From NCBI RefSeq assembly GCF_019430905.1, contig NZ_JAHYCA010000002.1, positions 372,001-436,000 on the forward strand: 64,000 bases of DNA, written 5' to 3'. The stretch is from Billgrantia antri (GTDB lineage: Bacteria; Pseudomonadota; Gammaproteobacteria; Pseudomonadales; Halomonadaceae). Below are positions 8,319-18,582 of the stretch, in pieces (position 1 is the first letter of the stretch; each line of letters opens with the position of its first letter). The position numbers and the translations under genes are program-made. The notes under the pieces are model-generated. The model had not been told where the DNA came from. It saw nothing but the letters and a program-made list of their open reading frames with translations, and did not search any database.

Positions 8319-9443
8319 TCAGATGCTGGCGCCGTGCTTCGTTTTCAGCCAGTCCGAGAGCCACTCGCGGGTAGCGTCATCCAGGGACATGGCATCCTCG
8401 AGATGTTGCCGGACGATGTCGCCAACGATAGGGGCGTAGGGTCCCAGCTGGGCATCGGCCTCCTGCTTGAACTCTTCATTATCGATGAACTCGAGGGCCG
8501 CTTCCCGGTAGGTCTCGATGAGTGCCTCGGGCGTGTCCCTGGGCACCATGATCAGCTTCTGCAGGGTGAAGCCCGAAGCGAAGAACTTCTCGTAGGCGTC
8601 GTTGGCGGTTCCGCTCGGGGCCTCGCCATGCACCTCTTCATAAACCTCGTTGAAGGTGGGAAGGTCGGGGAAGGCCGGGTCGCGCACGATCTCCCCGGCG
8701 TCATTAATCACACCGAGCGAGAAGAGCGGGACGGCGCGGCCCGACTCCACCAAGGGGGCTACACTGCTCAGGTAGGCGGAGGTGGTCTGGAAATCGATGT
8801 CCGCTTCGCCACGCTCAAAGGCCAGGCGGCCTTCACCACGGCTCTGCATGCCGGAGACGGCCTGAACCTCGACACCCAGCATGTCGAGAGCGATCAGTAC
8901 CGGCAGCTCGAGTCCGGTGTGACTCTGAACCGCCAGCTTGACCTGCTTTTCTAGCAGGGTGGCGAGTGCACTCTCGCTGTCCTCGCCCAGGCTGGCCTGG
9001 GCGTAGACGACACCACCGGTAGGGGTCGCCAGGATCGGTGTCCAGGCGGAGTAGTCGTAGCGTACCCGCTTGTCTCCCAGCATCGCGGGATACTGAGTCG
9101 AAGCGGAGGCGCCCAGCCAATCGCTACCGTCGCTCTTGGCGCGCATGGCAAAGAGGTTGGAGCCGTTGATGGAGCCGCCGCCCGGCACGTTGTCGATCAT
9201 GATGGTGGGCTCGCCGGGGATGTGCTCGCTGAGCCAGGGCGCGAAGAAGCGGGCCCAGACATCGGTGCCGCCGCCGACGCCGAAGGGAATGGTCCACTTG
9301 ATAGTGTCGGGCACCTCCACGTCTTGGGCCTGCGCGGATACGGTTGAGGTCAGGCCGAGCCCGGCGATCGCCAGGCCCAGGGCGGCGACTCTCTTCAGGC
9401 GAACGAGCGAAGTGCGAGCTGTCGTGGTCTTGTTGGGGGTCAT
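8319..9443 (-). CDS. Tripartite tricarboxylate transporter substrate-binding protein (TctC/Bug)
   Basis: A 374-residue periplasmic binding protein of the Bug/TctC family. The Sec signal peptide spans residues 1 to about 38 with cleavage after AQA. The mature part contains PDTIKWTIPFGVGGGTDVWA, the start of the conserved ligand loop. The start at 9443 is set by AGGAG seven bases upstream (ATG after GCATGCC). It is second in the operon galD-like, tctC, tctA-B; the ligand is probably a carboxylate handled by the neighbouring isomerase. Confidence 0.92.
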   Translation of the reverse strand: MTPNKTTTARTSLVRLKRVAALGLAIAGLGLTSTVSAQAQDVEVPDTIKWTIPFGVGGGTDVWARFFAPWLSEHIPGEPTIMIDNVPGGGSINGSNLFAMRAKSDGSDWLGASASTQYPAMLGDKRVRYDYSAWTPILATPTGGVVYAQASLGEDSESALATLLEKQVKLAVQSHTGLELPVLIALDMLGVEVQAVSGMQSRGEGRLAFERGEADIDFQTTSAYLSSVAPLVESGRAVPLFSLGVINDAGEIVRDPAFPDLPTFNEVYEEVHGEAPSGTANDAYEKFFASGFTLQKLIMVPRDTPEALIETYREAALEFIDNEEFKQEADAQLGPYAPIVGDIVRQHLEDAMSLDDATREWLSDWLKTKHGASI

Positions 9444-9499
9444 GGCATGCTCCTGGTTGTTGTCGTTAGCGGGTGGCAAGGCACCCGGGGTCGCGATGA

Positions 9500-10633
9500 T
9501 CAATTGGCCTGCATGGCAGGGATTGTCTCACCGGGTGGCGTGGAAGCGGTGTAGAAGATCGTGCCACTCATGATCTTTCTGGCGGTACGAATCAGTGACA
9601 CGCGCGCGATATCGCTGGCATTGCCTTGGCGATGCTCCACGTCGAGGTCGATGAAACCGGAGGGATGCTCCAGTCGCACCTGGGCCAGGCACTCACCTGC
9701 GAACATTCGCCCGCTTTCTACTGCGATGCGGTGGGCGATGGTGCCGGGAACGCTGACCGCCGAGGCAACGGCAATGGCTCCAGTGACGGCGATGGCCTTG
9801 TGGCAGCGGTGGGGTACGAAGTATCTCGTGCGCAGGGTGCTGGCGCTGCCACGCGCTGCGCTGACCAGCACCGGCTTGGGCAAGACACTCTGGCTGACAT
9901 CGCCCAGTCCCATGCTCCGTCCTGCCTTGCGGCGAATGCTTTCGAGGCGCTCGAGCAGGAGGCTATTGCCATCCAGTTCGGCGGGGGACTCATCTCCGCT
10001 CAGGCCAAGATCCGCAGCGTCGAGCATGATGATCGGTGTCGCCGCGTCGAGACAGGTGACGTCGACGCCTTCGATCGAGTCGCTTGCCTTTCCGGTCGGC
10101 AGCAACGCGCCGGTCTTGGAGCCCATGATGTCGAGGAAGCTGAGCTGAATGCCGGCGGCGCTTCCGGGCACGCCGCTGATGGACGTACTGCCCTCATAGC
10201 AGACCTGGCGACCCGGCGTGGGGACGTGACACTCGATCAGGCGCTGGGTATTGAGGTTGCGTACCCGCACGACGGTCTTGCCGTCCTGGGGTTCCACCAG
10301 CCCCGTCTCGATCGCGTAGGGGCCGACCGCCGAGAGCATGTTGCCGCAGTTCGGGGTGAAGTCGACGCGGCGATTGAGAATATCGACCTGGGCAAACAGG
10401 TAGTCGACATCGGCACCCGCATGGGAGGAGCGCTCGACGATGGCGATCTTGCTGGTCAGGGGGTCCCCGCCGCCGATGCCGTCGATCTGTAGGGCGTGGC
10501 CCGAGCCCATCAGGCTGAGCAGGATCTCGGCCTGGGCGTCCTGGCCGCTGGGAAGATCGCTCATGCGCAGGAAGGGGCCTCGGGAGGTGCCGCCGCGCAT
10601 GATCATGCAGGGGATGCTGTTCATCATTGTCAT
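9500..10633 (-). CDS. PrpF/GalD-type isomerase (4-oxalomesaconate tautomerase or methylaconitate isomerase)
   Basis: A 377-residue protein of the PrpF family, built from two diaminopimelate-epimerase-like halves. Visible family motifs are MRGGTSRGPFL near residue 12, IDGIGGGDPLTSK near 50 and the catalytic-cysteine segment TPNCGNMLSAVGP near 93. The family shifts double bonds in aconitate-like acids. First gene of the operon with tctC and tctA-B, it suggests that the importer brings in an unsaturated tricarboxylate such as aconitate or an oxalomesaconate precursor. The exact substrate is inference. Confidence 0.85.
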   Translation of the reverse strand: MTMMNSIPCMIMRGGTSRGPFLRMSDLPSGQDAQAEILLSLMGSGHALQIDGIGGGDPLTSKIAIVERSSHAGADVDYLFAQVDILNRRVDFTPNCGNMLSAVGPYAIETGLVEPQDGKTVVRVRNLNTQRLIECHVPTPGRQVCYEGSTSISGVPGSAAGIQLSFLDIMGSKTGALLPTGKASDSIEGVDVTCLDAATPIIMLDAADLGLSGDESPAELDGNSLLLERLESIRRKAGRSMGLGDVSQSVLPKPVLVSAARGSASTLRTRYFVPHRCHKAIAVTGAIAVASAVSVPGTIAHRIAVESGRMFAGECLAQVRLEHPSGFIDLDVEHRQGNASDIARVSLIRTARKIMSGTIFYTASTPPGETIPAMQAN

Positions 10634-10776
10634 GCCACATCGCGTTGGGAAGTCGAGATGTGAGCATGTCAGTGGGCAACTGATGCTTCAAATGCAAATA
10701 AATGACAAGATTGATGCGTTTTTATGATTAATGCGCTATGGTTATCAATGCCTGTGTGTCATGCAAGAGTGCACAA

Positions 10777-11685
10777 ATGCTACATCGCCTCGAATTCCTT
10801 GATCTTCAAGCTTTTATCCTGGTGGCAGAGCTGGGTTCTTTCCATGAGGCGGCGCAGCGCCTGCATCTTTCTCAGCCGGCGCTGTCGCGACGCATTCAGA
10901 AGCTCGAGGAGCTTTTGGAAGTCGAGTTGCTCGAGCGGACCACTCGAAGGACCCAGTTGACGCCTATCGGGGCGGATTTCCTGCCACGCGCCAGGCGTAT
11001 GATCGAGGAATACGAGTCATCGATTCTGAACATACGAGAGCTGGCGACGCATCAAAAGGGTACGGTCACGATCGCCTGCCTGCCCACCGCCGCTTTTTAC
11101 TTCCTGCCGAGTGTGATCCGTGGGTTCAGCGAGGCTTGGCCGGGTATCCGCATTCGCATTCTCGACGTCAGTGCCAACGAGGGACTGCAGCGGGTCATCA
11201 ATGGCGAGGCCGACTTCGGCATCAACATGTTCAGCGCACAGAGTCCGGAGGTCTCCTTTACCCCATTATTGCGGGATCCCTTCGTATTGGCCCTGAGATC
11301 CGACCATCCGCTGGCGGCCAAGGAGAGCATCGAATGGGCGGATCTCGAACAGGTCAGGTTGATCACCGTCAGTCGCGATAGCGGCAATCGCACCTTGCTG
11401 GACAATGCCCTCTCTGCCGAAGGCATTCGGCTGAACAGCTTCTACGAAGTCCAGCACCTTTCCACCTCGCTTGGCCTGGTCGAATCCGGGCTGGGCGTGG
11501 CGATCTTGCCCAAGATGACGATGCCCGGCCCGGACCATGACGCGCTCTGTTCGCGTGAACTTCCCGAACCCCGCATCCAGCGAACCATCGGTCTGGTCAG
11601 AAGCAGTTCACACAGTATTTCCAGCACGGCTCAGTTGTTCATCGACATGCTGCTCGAGCATTGGGGAACTAATTCTGGCCATTAG
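10777..11685 (+). CDS. LysR family regulator of the divergent TTT/isomerase operon
   Basis: A 302-residue LysR protein: HTH with SFHEAAQRLHLSQPALSRRI and effector domain from about residue 90. Start chosen at 10777 (MLHRLEFLDL) because the HTH follows directly; an ORF extension to 10738 exists. It is divergent from the PrpF/tct operon with an AT-rich 143-bp interval containing ATTGAT/ATTAAT half sites (about 10711-10732), so it probably activates uptake in response to the transported acid. Confidence 0.9.
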   Translation: MLHRLEFLDLQAFILVAELGSFHEAAQRLHLSQPALSRRIQKLEELLEVELLERTTRRTQLTPIGADFLPRARRMIEEYESSILNIRELATHQKGTVTIACLPTAAFYFLPSVIRGFSEAWPGIRIRILDVSANEGLQRVINGEADFGINMFSAQSPEVSFTPLLRDPFVLALRSDHPLAAKESIEWADLEQVRLITVSRDSGNRTLLDNALSAEGIRLNSFYEVQHLSTSLGLVESGLGVAILPKMTMPGPDHDALCSRELPEPRIQRTIGLVRSSSHSISSTAQLFIDMLLEHWGTNSGH

Positions 11686-11802
11686 CCGCCAAGTACCTTG
11701 TTCTGGCAATACGGAGGCCGGCCCCGAACTGGGCGCTGGGGCAGTGGTGGCTTCATCAGGCACCCGGCAGAACGAGGAGCCATCCTGAAGTAGGTAATCC
11801 GA

Positions 11803-12834
11803 TCACACTGGTGCGGGATTCCGCTCCGCGAATTGTCCATTCCAATATGGATAATAGGGGTAGGGGGGCGTGACGGCACTGACCTCATCAAGACGTCTCA
11901 TCTGGTCGCCGTCTAGCTGCCAATCGACGGCGCCGAGATTGTGCCGAAGCTGCTCCTCATTGCGTGCTCCAATCAGAACGCTGGAAACGGTCGGCCGCTG
12001 CAGTAGCCAGTTAAGCGCAACTTGCGGCACCGATTTTCCTCTCTCCTCGGCAATGCACTCGAGGGTTTCGATGATCTGGTAAAGCCGCTCTTCTTCCACC
12101 GGTGGCGCGAAACCAGCAGTTTGGTGCAGACGGCTGCCGGGCGGCAGAGGCTGGTTGCGGCGTATCTTGCCGGTCAAGCGCCCCCAGCCGAGCGGGCTCC
12201 AGACAATCGCCCCCAGGCCCTGATCTTGTCCCAGCGGCATCAGTTCCCACTCGTAGTCGCGTCCGACCAAGGAGTAGTAGGCCTGGTTGGCGACGAAGCG
12301 GGTATAGCCGTAGCGCTCGGCTACCGCCTGGGATTTCATGATCTGCCAGCCGGAGAAGTTCGAGACGCCGAGGTAGCGCACCTTGCCTGCACGAACCAGG
12401 TCGTCCAGCGTTGCCATCACACTCTCCACAGGCGTCATGGCGTCGAAGTGATGCAACTGCAGAATATCGATATGGTCGGTATCGAGCCGCTTCAGCGCCT
12501 GGTCCGTCGCCTTGATCAGATGGTGACGAGAGGCGCCGACGTCATTCGGCTCGTCGCCCATGCGCAGCGTCAGTTTGGTGGAAAGAACGACGCGATCGCG
12601 TCTGCCCTTGATGGCGGCCCCGAGAATCGCCTCGGAAGCGCCATCGGAGTAGACGTCGGCGGTATCGAACAGATTGACTCCGGCGTCGAGGCAGATGTCG
12701 ATGAGGCGGGCCGCCTCCTTGACGTCGGTGTTGCCCCAGGCGCTGAACAGCGGACCCTTGCCGCCGAAGGTGCCCGCGCCCAGCCCGAGCGACGAGACCT
12801 TGAAGCCGGATTGGCCAAGAAAGCGATACTCCAT
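11803..12834 (-). CDS. Aldo/keto reductase
   Basis: A 343-residue (alpha/beta)8 NAD(P)H-dependent aldo/keto reductase of the YajO/Tas-like type. The catalytic tetrad is visible as Asp57 and Tyr62 (DTADVYSDGAS), Lys87 (STKL) and a His near 126 (LQLHHFD). NADP-binding segments SNFSGWQ and IGARNEEQL are present. AGGAG lies seven bases before the ATG. It is divergent from the LysR gene at 12935, which likely controls it. Substrate unknown. Confidence 0.92.
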   Translation of the reverse strand: MEYRFLGQSGFKVSSLGLGAGTFGGKGPLFSAWGNTDVKEAARLIDICLDAGVNLFDTADVYSDGASEAILGAAIKGRRDRVVLSTKLTLRMGDEPNDVGASRHHLIKATDQALKRLDTDHIDILQLHHFDAMTPVESVMATLDDLVRAGKVRYLGVSNFSGWQIMKSQAVAERYGYTRFVANQAYYSLVGRDYEWELMPLGQDQGLGAIVWSPLGWGRLTGKIRRNQPLPPGSRLHQTAGFAPPVEEERLYQIIETLECIAEERGKSVPQVALNWLLQRPTVSSVLIGARNEEQLRHNLGAVDWQLDGDQMRRLDEVSAVTPPYPYYPYWNGQFAERNPAPV

Positions 12835-12934
12835 GGTTCGACTCCTGTCTGTTGGAATGTAGGCGGAGCATAGAACGTTGCGCTTTCAAGATAAGCCGGC
12901 TAAAACGACAAAGACTTTCAATAAAGAGTTGAAG

Positions 12935-13870
12935 ATGAGTCGAGTCGACGACCTCTCGCTGTTCCTGCGTATTCTCGACCTGGGGTCGATCAGCGAAGCG
13001 GCGCGCAGCCTGGATCTCTCCGCGGCCGTTGCCAGCCAGCGCTTGAAGCGTCTCGAGCGGGAGTTGGGCGTACGACTCCTGCAGCGCACCACACGGCAAC
13101 TACGACCGACGCCGGAGGGCAGGAGCCTGGCCGAACAGGGGCGAGAGGCGGTGGAGGATCTCGAGGCGCTGATGAGCGGGTTGCACCAGTCGACGCGTGA
13201 GGTCACGGGCACGCTTCGCCTGACCATGCCGCCTACGTTTGGCCGCCTGTATGTTTCCCCGCTGCTAGCCCGATTTCTGAGCCGGTATCCCCGGTTGCGC
13301 CTCGATCTCGATCTGACCGACCAGCGCCGGGCCATCGTGGGGTCGGGGTTCGACCTGGCCATTCGTATCGGCTCGCTAGCGGATTCCAGTTTGGTGGCAC
13401 GCCGGCTGGCCACGAATCGCCGTGTGTTGTGTGCCTCTCCCGCCTATCTCGAGCGCTACGGCACTCCACGCACCCCCGAGGAGCTGTCCCGGCACGAGTG
13501 TCTGGTATTGACCGGTGGGGAAGAGGAGGCCGACACCTGGCGCCTTGGGGATAGCAACGGCGAGCGGTTCGCTGTCAAAGTGGATGGACGCATCCGCAGC
13601 AGTCAGGGCGAGCTCCTGCGCGACGCGGCGGTAGCGGGGCTGGGCATCGTGCAGCACTCCACCTGGCATGTATGCGATGACCTGCGAGCCGGCCGATTGC
13701 AGTGGATTCTCTCGGACTACACGCTGCCCGAGACGGGCATCCATGCAGTCATGCCGCAGCGTCGCCTTGTGCCGCCGAGGGTGCGCGCCTTTATCGATTT
13801 CCTCGTCGAGCAATGGGAGCCTGTGCCGCCCTGGGAACGGCATACCAGGGGACCCAAGCCAGACCGCTGA
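12935..13870 (+). CDS. LysR family transcriptional regulator
   Basis: A 311-residue LysR regulator. HTH residues include SISEAARSLDLSAAVASQRL; the effector domain contains FDLAIRIGSLADSSLVARRL, typical of the CrgA/YafC-like branch. The start at 12935 is chosen because the HTH begins immediately after it, although a long in-frame extension exists. It is divergent from the aldo/keto reductase, probably its target. Confidence 0.9.
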   Translation: MSRVDDLSLFLRILDLGSISEAARSLDLSAAVASQRLKRLERELGVRLLQRTTRQLRPTPEGRSLAEQGREAVEDLEALMSGLHQSTREVTGTLRLTMPPTFGRLYVSPLLARFLSRYPRLRLDLDLTDQRRAIVGSGFDLAIRIGSLADSSLVARRLATNRRVLCASPAYLERYGTPRTPEELSRHECLVLTGGEEEADTWRLGDSNGERFAVKVDGRIRSSQGELLRDAAVAGLGIVQHSTWHVCDDLRAGRLQWILSDYTLPETGIHAVMPQRRLVPPRVRAFIDFLVEQWEPVPPWERHTRGPKPDR

Positions 13871-13912
13871 GACGGGCACCAATATCTAAACGCCTAGACG
13901 ATCCTGGATTGT

Positions 13913-13933
13913 GTGCCGGCTTGCCGCCGGCAC
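13913..13933. terminator. Hairpin between convergent lysR and azoR
   Basis: GTGCCGGC and GCCGGCAC form a perfect 8-bp stem around a TTGCC loop in the short gap between the two convergent genes. There is no long T-run; bidirectional termination is the likely role. Confidence 0.5.
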
Positions 13934-13939
13934 GTGGGT

Positions 13940-14647
13940 TCAATACGTGGGGTCAGGCATCCGATTCGTCGAATCCAGCTTTTCCTTTAGCTCAGCTACC
14001 AGCGCCTCGATGTGCTGCTCGGCCTGGGCCAGCGAGGCTTGCAGGCGCTCGTCGCCGAACTCGTCATACTCCGCGGCGATGCCATGCACGTCGTCGATGC
14101 CCAGGTAGCCGAACACGGTGCGAATGTGCGGCTCGACGTGGTTGGCCTGGGCCATGCGCTCGCCCGGTTCGTAGCCGTAGTCGCCGCGGGAGCTCAGCAC
14201 CACAAGCCGCTTGTGCATCTCGCTAAGCATCGGCCAGTAGGGTAGCCCCTGGCGCGAGCGGTCGAAGCCGAAGGTACGCCCGACCCTCACGATGTTGTCG
14301 ATATACGCCTTGAAGCCGGCCGGGACGCCGAAGTTGTACATCGGCACGCCGGCAACGATCAGGTCCGCCTCCAGTAGCTCGTCGACCAGGGCATCGCTCT
14401 CGGCCAGCGCCTCATGCATCCAGGGCTCGCGCGCCTCCGGTTTGGTGAAGGCGGCGTGAACCCACTCGCCGGTTACGGGGCGTGGCGGATACTGACCCAC
14501 GTCGCGATAGAGGATGCGATCGTCGGGTCGGGTCTTTTGCCATTGCTCGATGAAATGTGCGCTGAGGCGACGGGAGTGGGAGCCGTGGGGATCGATACCG
14601 GAGCGGCCGGGGCGGGCACTAGCATCGATATGCAGCAGGGTAGCCAT
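13940..14647 (-). CDS. azoR: FMN-dependent NADH-azoreductase
   Basis: A 235-residue flavodoxin-like quinone/azo reductase of the AzoR family. The FMN phosphate loop is at the N-terminus (LHIDASARPGRSG), and PMYNFGVPAGFKAYIDNIVR with the FGFDR segment is diagnostic. Slightly longer than the E. coli enzyme (about 200). It is divergent from the LysR gene at 14771, its probable regulator. Likely role is two-electron quinone reduction and electrophile stress defence. Confidence 0.9.
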   Translation of the reverse strand: MATLLHIDASARPGRSGIDPHGSHSRRLSAHFIEQWQKTRPDDRILYRDVGQYPPRPVTGEWVHAAFTKPEAREPWMHEALAESDALVDELLEADLIVAGVPMYNFGVPAGFKAYIDNIVRVGRTFGFDRSRQGLPYWPMLSEMHKRLVVLSSRGDYGYEPGERMAQANHVEPHIRTVFGYLGIDDVHGIAAEYDEFGDERLQASLAQAEQHIEALVAELKEKLDSTNRMPDPTY

Positions 14648-14770
14648 GGAAGTATCCTCAAGAACAGTTCATGCATGATTGGACGCTTCGTAGCATCGGC
14701 CCCTTGGCAAGGGCTGACAAACGAGCAATATTCGCCAGACAGACAAGCTGAACTAACTCATGGAGAAGCC

Positions 14771-15685
14771 ATGAATCGCCGACGGCTACCGCTTTCCCAA
14801 CTGCGCGCCTTCGAGGCGGCTGCCAGACACCGCAGCTTCAAGCGTGCCGCCGAGGAGCTGGCGGTGACGCCGGCGGCAATCAGTCATCAGGTGCGCGAAC
14901 TGGAGGCGTTGCTGGGGGTGACGCTGTTCGAGAGGCGTACCCGTCAGGTGGTGGCCACGGCGGCGGCGGAAGTTCTCTATCCTGTGCTTCGTCAAGGCTT
15001 CGATGCCTTTGCCGAAACGCTCGATGCGTTGCGTGAGCGTTCGTCATCCGAAAGCGTGACGCTCTCCTGTACGCCGGCCTTCGCCAGCCAGTGGCTGCTG
15101 CCCCGGTTGGCGGATTTCCATGCCCGTCATCCCGGTATCGACCTGCGCATCCACGCCAGCGAAGCCCCGCTGGACCTGGAGAGAGGGTTATCGCTGGCGA
15201 TTCGCTACGGCATGGGACCCTACCCGGAACACGAGGCGGTGGAGCTGGCGCATGACGACTTCGTCCTGGTTGCCAGTCCCAGCCTTGGCTTGGCGCGAGT
15301 CGAGGATCTCAAGGCGGTGCGCCATATCGTCTTTGACTGGTACTGCCCGACGCTGGGGCTGCCGTCGTGGGCCCATTGGTGCCAGGCAGCCGGCTGTGCG
15401 CTCACCGACCTGGGACCCAGCCTGAGTTTCTCGGACGAGAGCCATGCAGTGCAGGCCGCCATCGCCGGGCAGGGAGTAGCATTGCTCAGTCAGACACTGG
15501 TGCGGGCGGAATTCGAGCGCGGCGTGCTGCACGTGCCCTTCGGCCCGAGGCTGCCGGGGCTGCGCTATCACCTGCTGATGAGTCGCGAGCAGGCCGGGCA
15601 TGCCGAGCTGAAGCGAGTCGCGGCCTGGTTGAAAGGGGCTTTTGCACAGGAGCCGAACGGGAAAAACGACGTCGTGAACGCCTGA
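14771..15685 (+). CDS. LysR family regulator (GcvA-like branch)
   Basis: A 304-residue LysR protein opening MNRRRLPLSQLRAFEAAARH, characteristic of the GcvA/AmpR-like branch; the HTH contains SFKRAAEELAVTPAAISHQV. The ORF is open far upstream but the ATG at 14771, after GGAGAAGCC, fits the family. It is divergent from azoR and upstream of a LysE-type exporter gene on the same strand, either of which could be a target. Confidence 0.9.
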   Translation: MNRRRLPLSQLRAFEAAARHRSFKRAAEELAVTPAAISHQVRELEALLGVTLFERRTRQVVATAAAEVLYPVLRQGFDAFAETLDALRERSSSESVTLSCTPAFASQWLLPRLADFHARHPGIDLRIHASEAPLDLERGLSLAIRYGMGPYPEHEAVELAHDDFVLVASPSLGLARVEDLKAVRHIVFDWYCPTLGLPSWAHWCQAAGCALTDLGPSLSFSDESHAVQAAIAGQGVALLSQTLVRAEFERGVLHVPFGPRLPGLRYHLLMSREQAGHAELKRVAAWLKGAFAQEPNGKNDVVNA

Positions 15686-15777
15686 GGTTCGCAGGCCGCA
15701 ATTTTGCTTGCCGGCCAGTGTGCGGGCTGGGCATGCTGAGCATTAGCAGGTAGCGATGATCTGACGAGGAGAAAACC

Positions 15778-16416
15778 ATGGTGCCATTGGCCGATCTGCT
15801 GCTTTTCGCCATGGCCGCCCTGGTCGTGGTGCTGACGCCGGGGCCGAACATGATCTACCTGATCTCGCGCTCGATCTGTCAGGGACGAACCGCGGGCATG
15901 ATCTCGCTGTGCGGTGTGCTGGCCGGCTTCCTGGTGCATATGCTGGCGGCGGCCGTCGGCCTGACTGCGCTGTTCCTGGCCATCCCGCTGGCCTACGAAA
16001 TACTCAAGTGGCTCGGCGCCTTGTACCTGCTCTTCCTGGCCTGGCAGGCCGTCAGGCCGGGGGCACGCTCGCCCTTCGAGGCGCGCACGCTTCCCGTGGA
16101 TCGGCCTCGCAAGCTGTTCCTGATGGGCTTTCTGACCAACTTGCTCAACCCCAAGATCGCCGTGTTCTACTTGGCGATCTTCCCGCAGTTCGTCTCGCCC
16201 GAGCATGGCCCCGTCTTTCTCCAGAGCCTGGTGCTGGGCTTTACCCAGATCGGGGTGAGCTTCACGGTCAACCTGGCCATCGCCCTGTCGGCGGCGGGCA
16301 TTGCCGGCTGGTTCCGGCAACACCCGGCCTGGCTGGCCGTGCAGCGCTACGTCATGGGCGGCGTGCTGGCCGGCATGGCGGCCAAGCTGGCTGCGGAGCC
16401 GCGCCACGTCGCTTAG
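15778..16416 (+). CDS. LysE family amino-acid/metabolite exporter
   Basis: A 212-residue, about six-span inner-membrane protein of the RhtB/LysE family. The family signature LTPGPNMIYLISRS appears at about residues 19-32 and FLTNLLNPKIAVFYLAIFP near 118-136. GAGGAGAAAACC precedes the ATG. The partner regulator may be the LysR gene immediately upstream. Substrate unknown (homoserine, threonine or other amino acids in relatives). Confidence 0.9.
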   Translation: MVPLADLLLFAMAALVVVLTPGPNMIYLISRSICQGRTAGMISLCGVLAGFLVHMLAAAVGLTALFLAIPLAYEILKWLGALYLLFLAWQAVRPGARSPFEARTLPVDRPRKLFLMGFLTNLLNPKIAVFYLAIFPQFVSPEHGPVFLQSLVLGFTQIGVSFTVNLAIALSAAGIAGWFRQHPAWLAVQRYVMGGVLAGMAAKLAAEPRHVA

Positions 16417-16430
16417 GTTCCCGGTCTCGG

Positions 16431-17276
16431 CTAGCCGTTGGCAGCCCGGCGCACGCCTGCGGCCAGCTCACGCACCAGGTCATGAACGGCCTCGATGGCG
16501 CCATGTCGAGTCTCAGCGCTTTCGATGGCCTCCACCAGGGCCGAGCCGACCACCACGGCATCGCTGAATCGGCCGATCGCTTGCGCCTGTGCCGCAGAGC
16601 GAATACCGAAACCGACGGCAATCGGCAGATGGCTGTGCTCGCGCAGTTGACCCACCATGCGCTCGATGTCGTGTAGTACGGGTTCGTGTCCCCCCGTGAC
16701 ACCGTTCATCGAAACGCAATACAGAAAGCCTGAGGCATTCTCCAGCACCCGTGGTAGCCGCTTGACATCGGTGGTCGGCGTGGCGAGGCGGATGAAGTCG
16801 ACACCATGTCGCTTGGCCGGCAGGCATAGCTCGTCGTCATGCTCGGGCGGCAGGTCGACCACGATCAGGCCGTCGACACCGGCGCGGGCAGCATCCTCGA
16901 GGTAGCGCTCCACGCCGTAGCGGTGTATGGGGTTGTAATAGCCCATCAGCACCAGCGGCGTTTGCGAATCCCGTTGGCGGAAGGCGTGCACCAACTCGAG
17001 CGTCCGGGCCATCGTTTGCCCGCCCTCCAGGGCGCGTAGCGCTGCCTTCTGGATCGTGGGGCCGTCGGCCATGGGATCGCTGAACGGCATGCCGATCTCG
17101 ATCACGTCGGCACCTGCCGCGGGCAGCCCCTGGAGGATCTCCAGCGAGGTCTCGAAGTCAGGGACGCCGGCAGTGACGTAGGTTACCAGGGCCGGCCTTT
17201 TTTCCGCCTTGAGCGCGGCAAAGCATTCATCGAGGCGAGTGGCGGCGTTCACGGGGTTCTCCTTGGCGGCGTTCAT
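16431..17276 (-). CDS. trpA: Tryptophan synthase alpha subunit
   Basis: A 281-residue TIM-barrel lyase that cleaves indole-3-glycerol phosphate to indole and glyceraldehyde-3-phosphate, passing indole to TrpB. The catalytic residues are Glu60 and Asp71 in [16 protein letters not shown] (Glu49/Asp60 in enteric numbering). Its ATG overlaps the trpB stop codon as ATGA, so translation is coupled with equal subunit dosage. The operon is only trpBA, divergent from a TrpI-like regulator as in pseudomonads. Confidence 0.97.
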   Translation of the reverse strand: MNAAKENPVNAATRLDECFAALKAEKRPALVTYVTAGVPDFETSLEILQGLPAAGADVIEIGMPFSDPMADGPTIQKAALRALEGGQTMARTLELVHAFRQRDSQTPLVLMGYYNPIHRYGVERYLEDAARAGVDGLIVVDLPPEHDDELCLPAKRHGVDFIRLATPTTDVKRLPRVLENASGFLYCVSMNGVTGGHEPVLHDIERMVGQLREHSHLPIAVGFGIRSAAQAQAIGRFSDAVVVGSALVEAIESAETRHGAIEAVHDLVRELAAGVRRAANG

Positions 17277-18478
17277 TGGACGTTCTCTCCCAGGTGTTGG
17301 GCGACGCTCATCATGTCCTTGTCGCCGCGTCCGCTCAGGTTGACCACCAGGAGGTGATCGCGGGGCAGCGACGGCGCGCGCTTGGCGACCTCGGCCAGGG
17401 CGTGGGCCGATTCGAGCGCCGGGATGATTCCCTCCTGACGACAGCAGAGCTGGAATGCCGCGAGCGCCTCGTCGTCGGTGATCGAGACGTACTCGACGCG
17501 CCCTTGCTCATGCAGCCAGGCATGCTCGGGGCCGATGCCGGGATAATCGAGCCCGGCGGATATCGAGTGAGCATCGGCGATCTGGCCATCCTCGTCCTGC
17601 AACAGGTAGGTGCGATTGCCATGCAGTACGCCGGGCTCGCCGCCGGTGAGGCTCGCCGCGTGCATGCCGGTGTCGATGCCCCTGCCGCCGGCCTCGACGC
17701 CGATCATCGCGACCGACTCATCGGCGAGGAAGGGATGGAACAGCCCCATGGCGTTGGAGCCGCCACCGATGCAGGCGACGAGAGAGTCGGGTAGGCGTCC
17801 TTCCCTCTCGAGGATCTGGGCGCGGGACTCACGCCCGATCACCGCCTGGAAGTCACGCACCATGGCGGGGTAGGGGTGGGGTCCGGCCACGGTGCCTATG
17901 ATGTAGAAGGTGTCATCGACGTTGGTCACCCAGTCGCGCAGTGCCTCGTTCATCGCATCCTTGAGCGTACCGGTACCCGTCGTGACCGGAATGACTTCGG
18001 CGCCGAGCAGTTTCATGCGAAACACGTTGGGCTGCTGGCGTTTGATATCGGCCGCGCCCATGTAGACGACACAGGGCATGCCGAAGCGTGCCGCCACGGT
18101 GGCAGTGGCGACGCCATGCATGCCGGCACCCGTTTCGGCGATGATGCGGGTCTTGCCCATCCGCTTGGCGAGCAGGATCTGGCCGATGCAGTTGTTGATC
18201 TTGTGAGCTCCAGTATGGTTGAGCTCTTCGCGCTTGAGATAGATCCGGGCGCCGCCAAGGTGCTCGGTAAGACGCTCGGCAAGGTAGAGCGGGCTGGGCC
18301 GGCCAACGTAATCGCGCTGGAAGTAGGCGAGCTGGCGCTGGAATTCGCTGTCCTGCCGGGCCGTATCGTATTCGGCCTGAAGCTCGCTAATCAGCGGCAT
18401 CAACGTCTCGGGGACGAAGCGGCCGCCGAAACGGCCGAACATGCCATGGGTATCGGGCTGCATCGAAAGGTCGGTCAT
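17273..18478 (-). CDS. trpB: Tryptophan synthase beta subunit
   Basis: A 401-residue PLP enzyme that condenses indole with serine to tryptophan. PLP Lys93 lies in HTGAHKINN, followed by the ETGAGMHG catalytic segment and the phosphate-binding GGGSNAMG loop. Length is normal. GAGG lies 6 bases before the ATG. It is first in the trpBA operon and overlaps trpA by four bases. Control probably comes from the divergent LysR gene, with indoleglycerol phosphate as inducer by analogy with Pseudomonas TrpI. Confidence 0.97.
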   Translation of the reverse strand: MTDLSMQPDTHGMFGRFGGRFVPETLMPLISELQAEYDTARQDSEFQRQLAYFQRDYVGRPSPLYLAERLTEHLGGARIYLKREELNHTGAHKINNCIGQILLAKRMGKTRIIAETGAGMHGVATATVAARFGMPCVVYMGAADIKRQQPNVFRMKLLGAEVIPVTTGTGTLKDAMNEALRDWVTNVDDTFYIIGTVAGPHPYPAMVRDFQAVIGRESRAQILEREGRLPDSLVACIGGGSNAMGLFHPFLADESVAMIGVEAGGRGIDTGMHAASLTGGEPGVLHGNRTYLLQDEDGQIADAHSISAGLDYPGIGPEHAWLHEQGRVEYVSITDDEALAAFQLCCRQEGIIPALESAHALAEVAKRAPSLPRDHLLVVNLSGRGDKDMMSVAQHLGENVQ

Positions 18479-18582
18479 GAGGTGCCTCGAAGGTTCAGGG
18501 AGCTTTCGACGAAGCTAGCGCAGACAGGCGGGGCGAAAAATCGATAAGATCGCCGCTATATGTGAGCCAGGGTCACAGATCG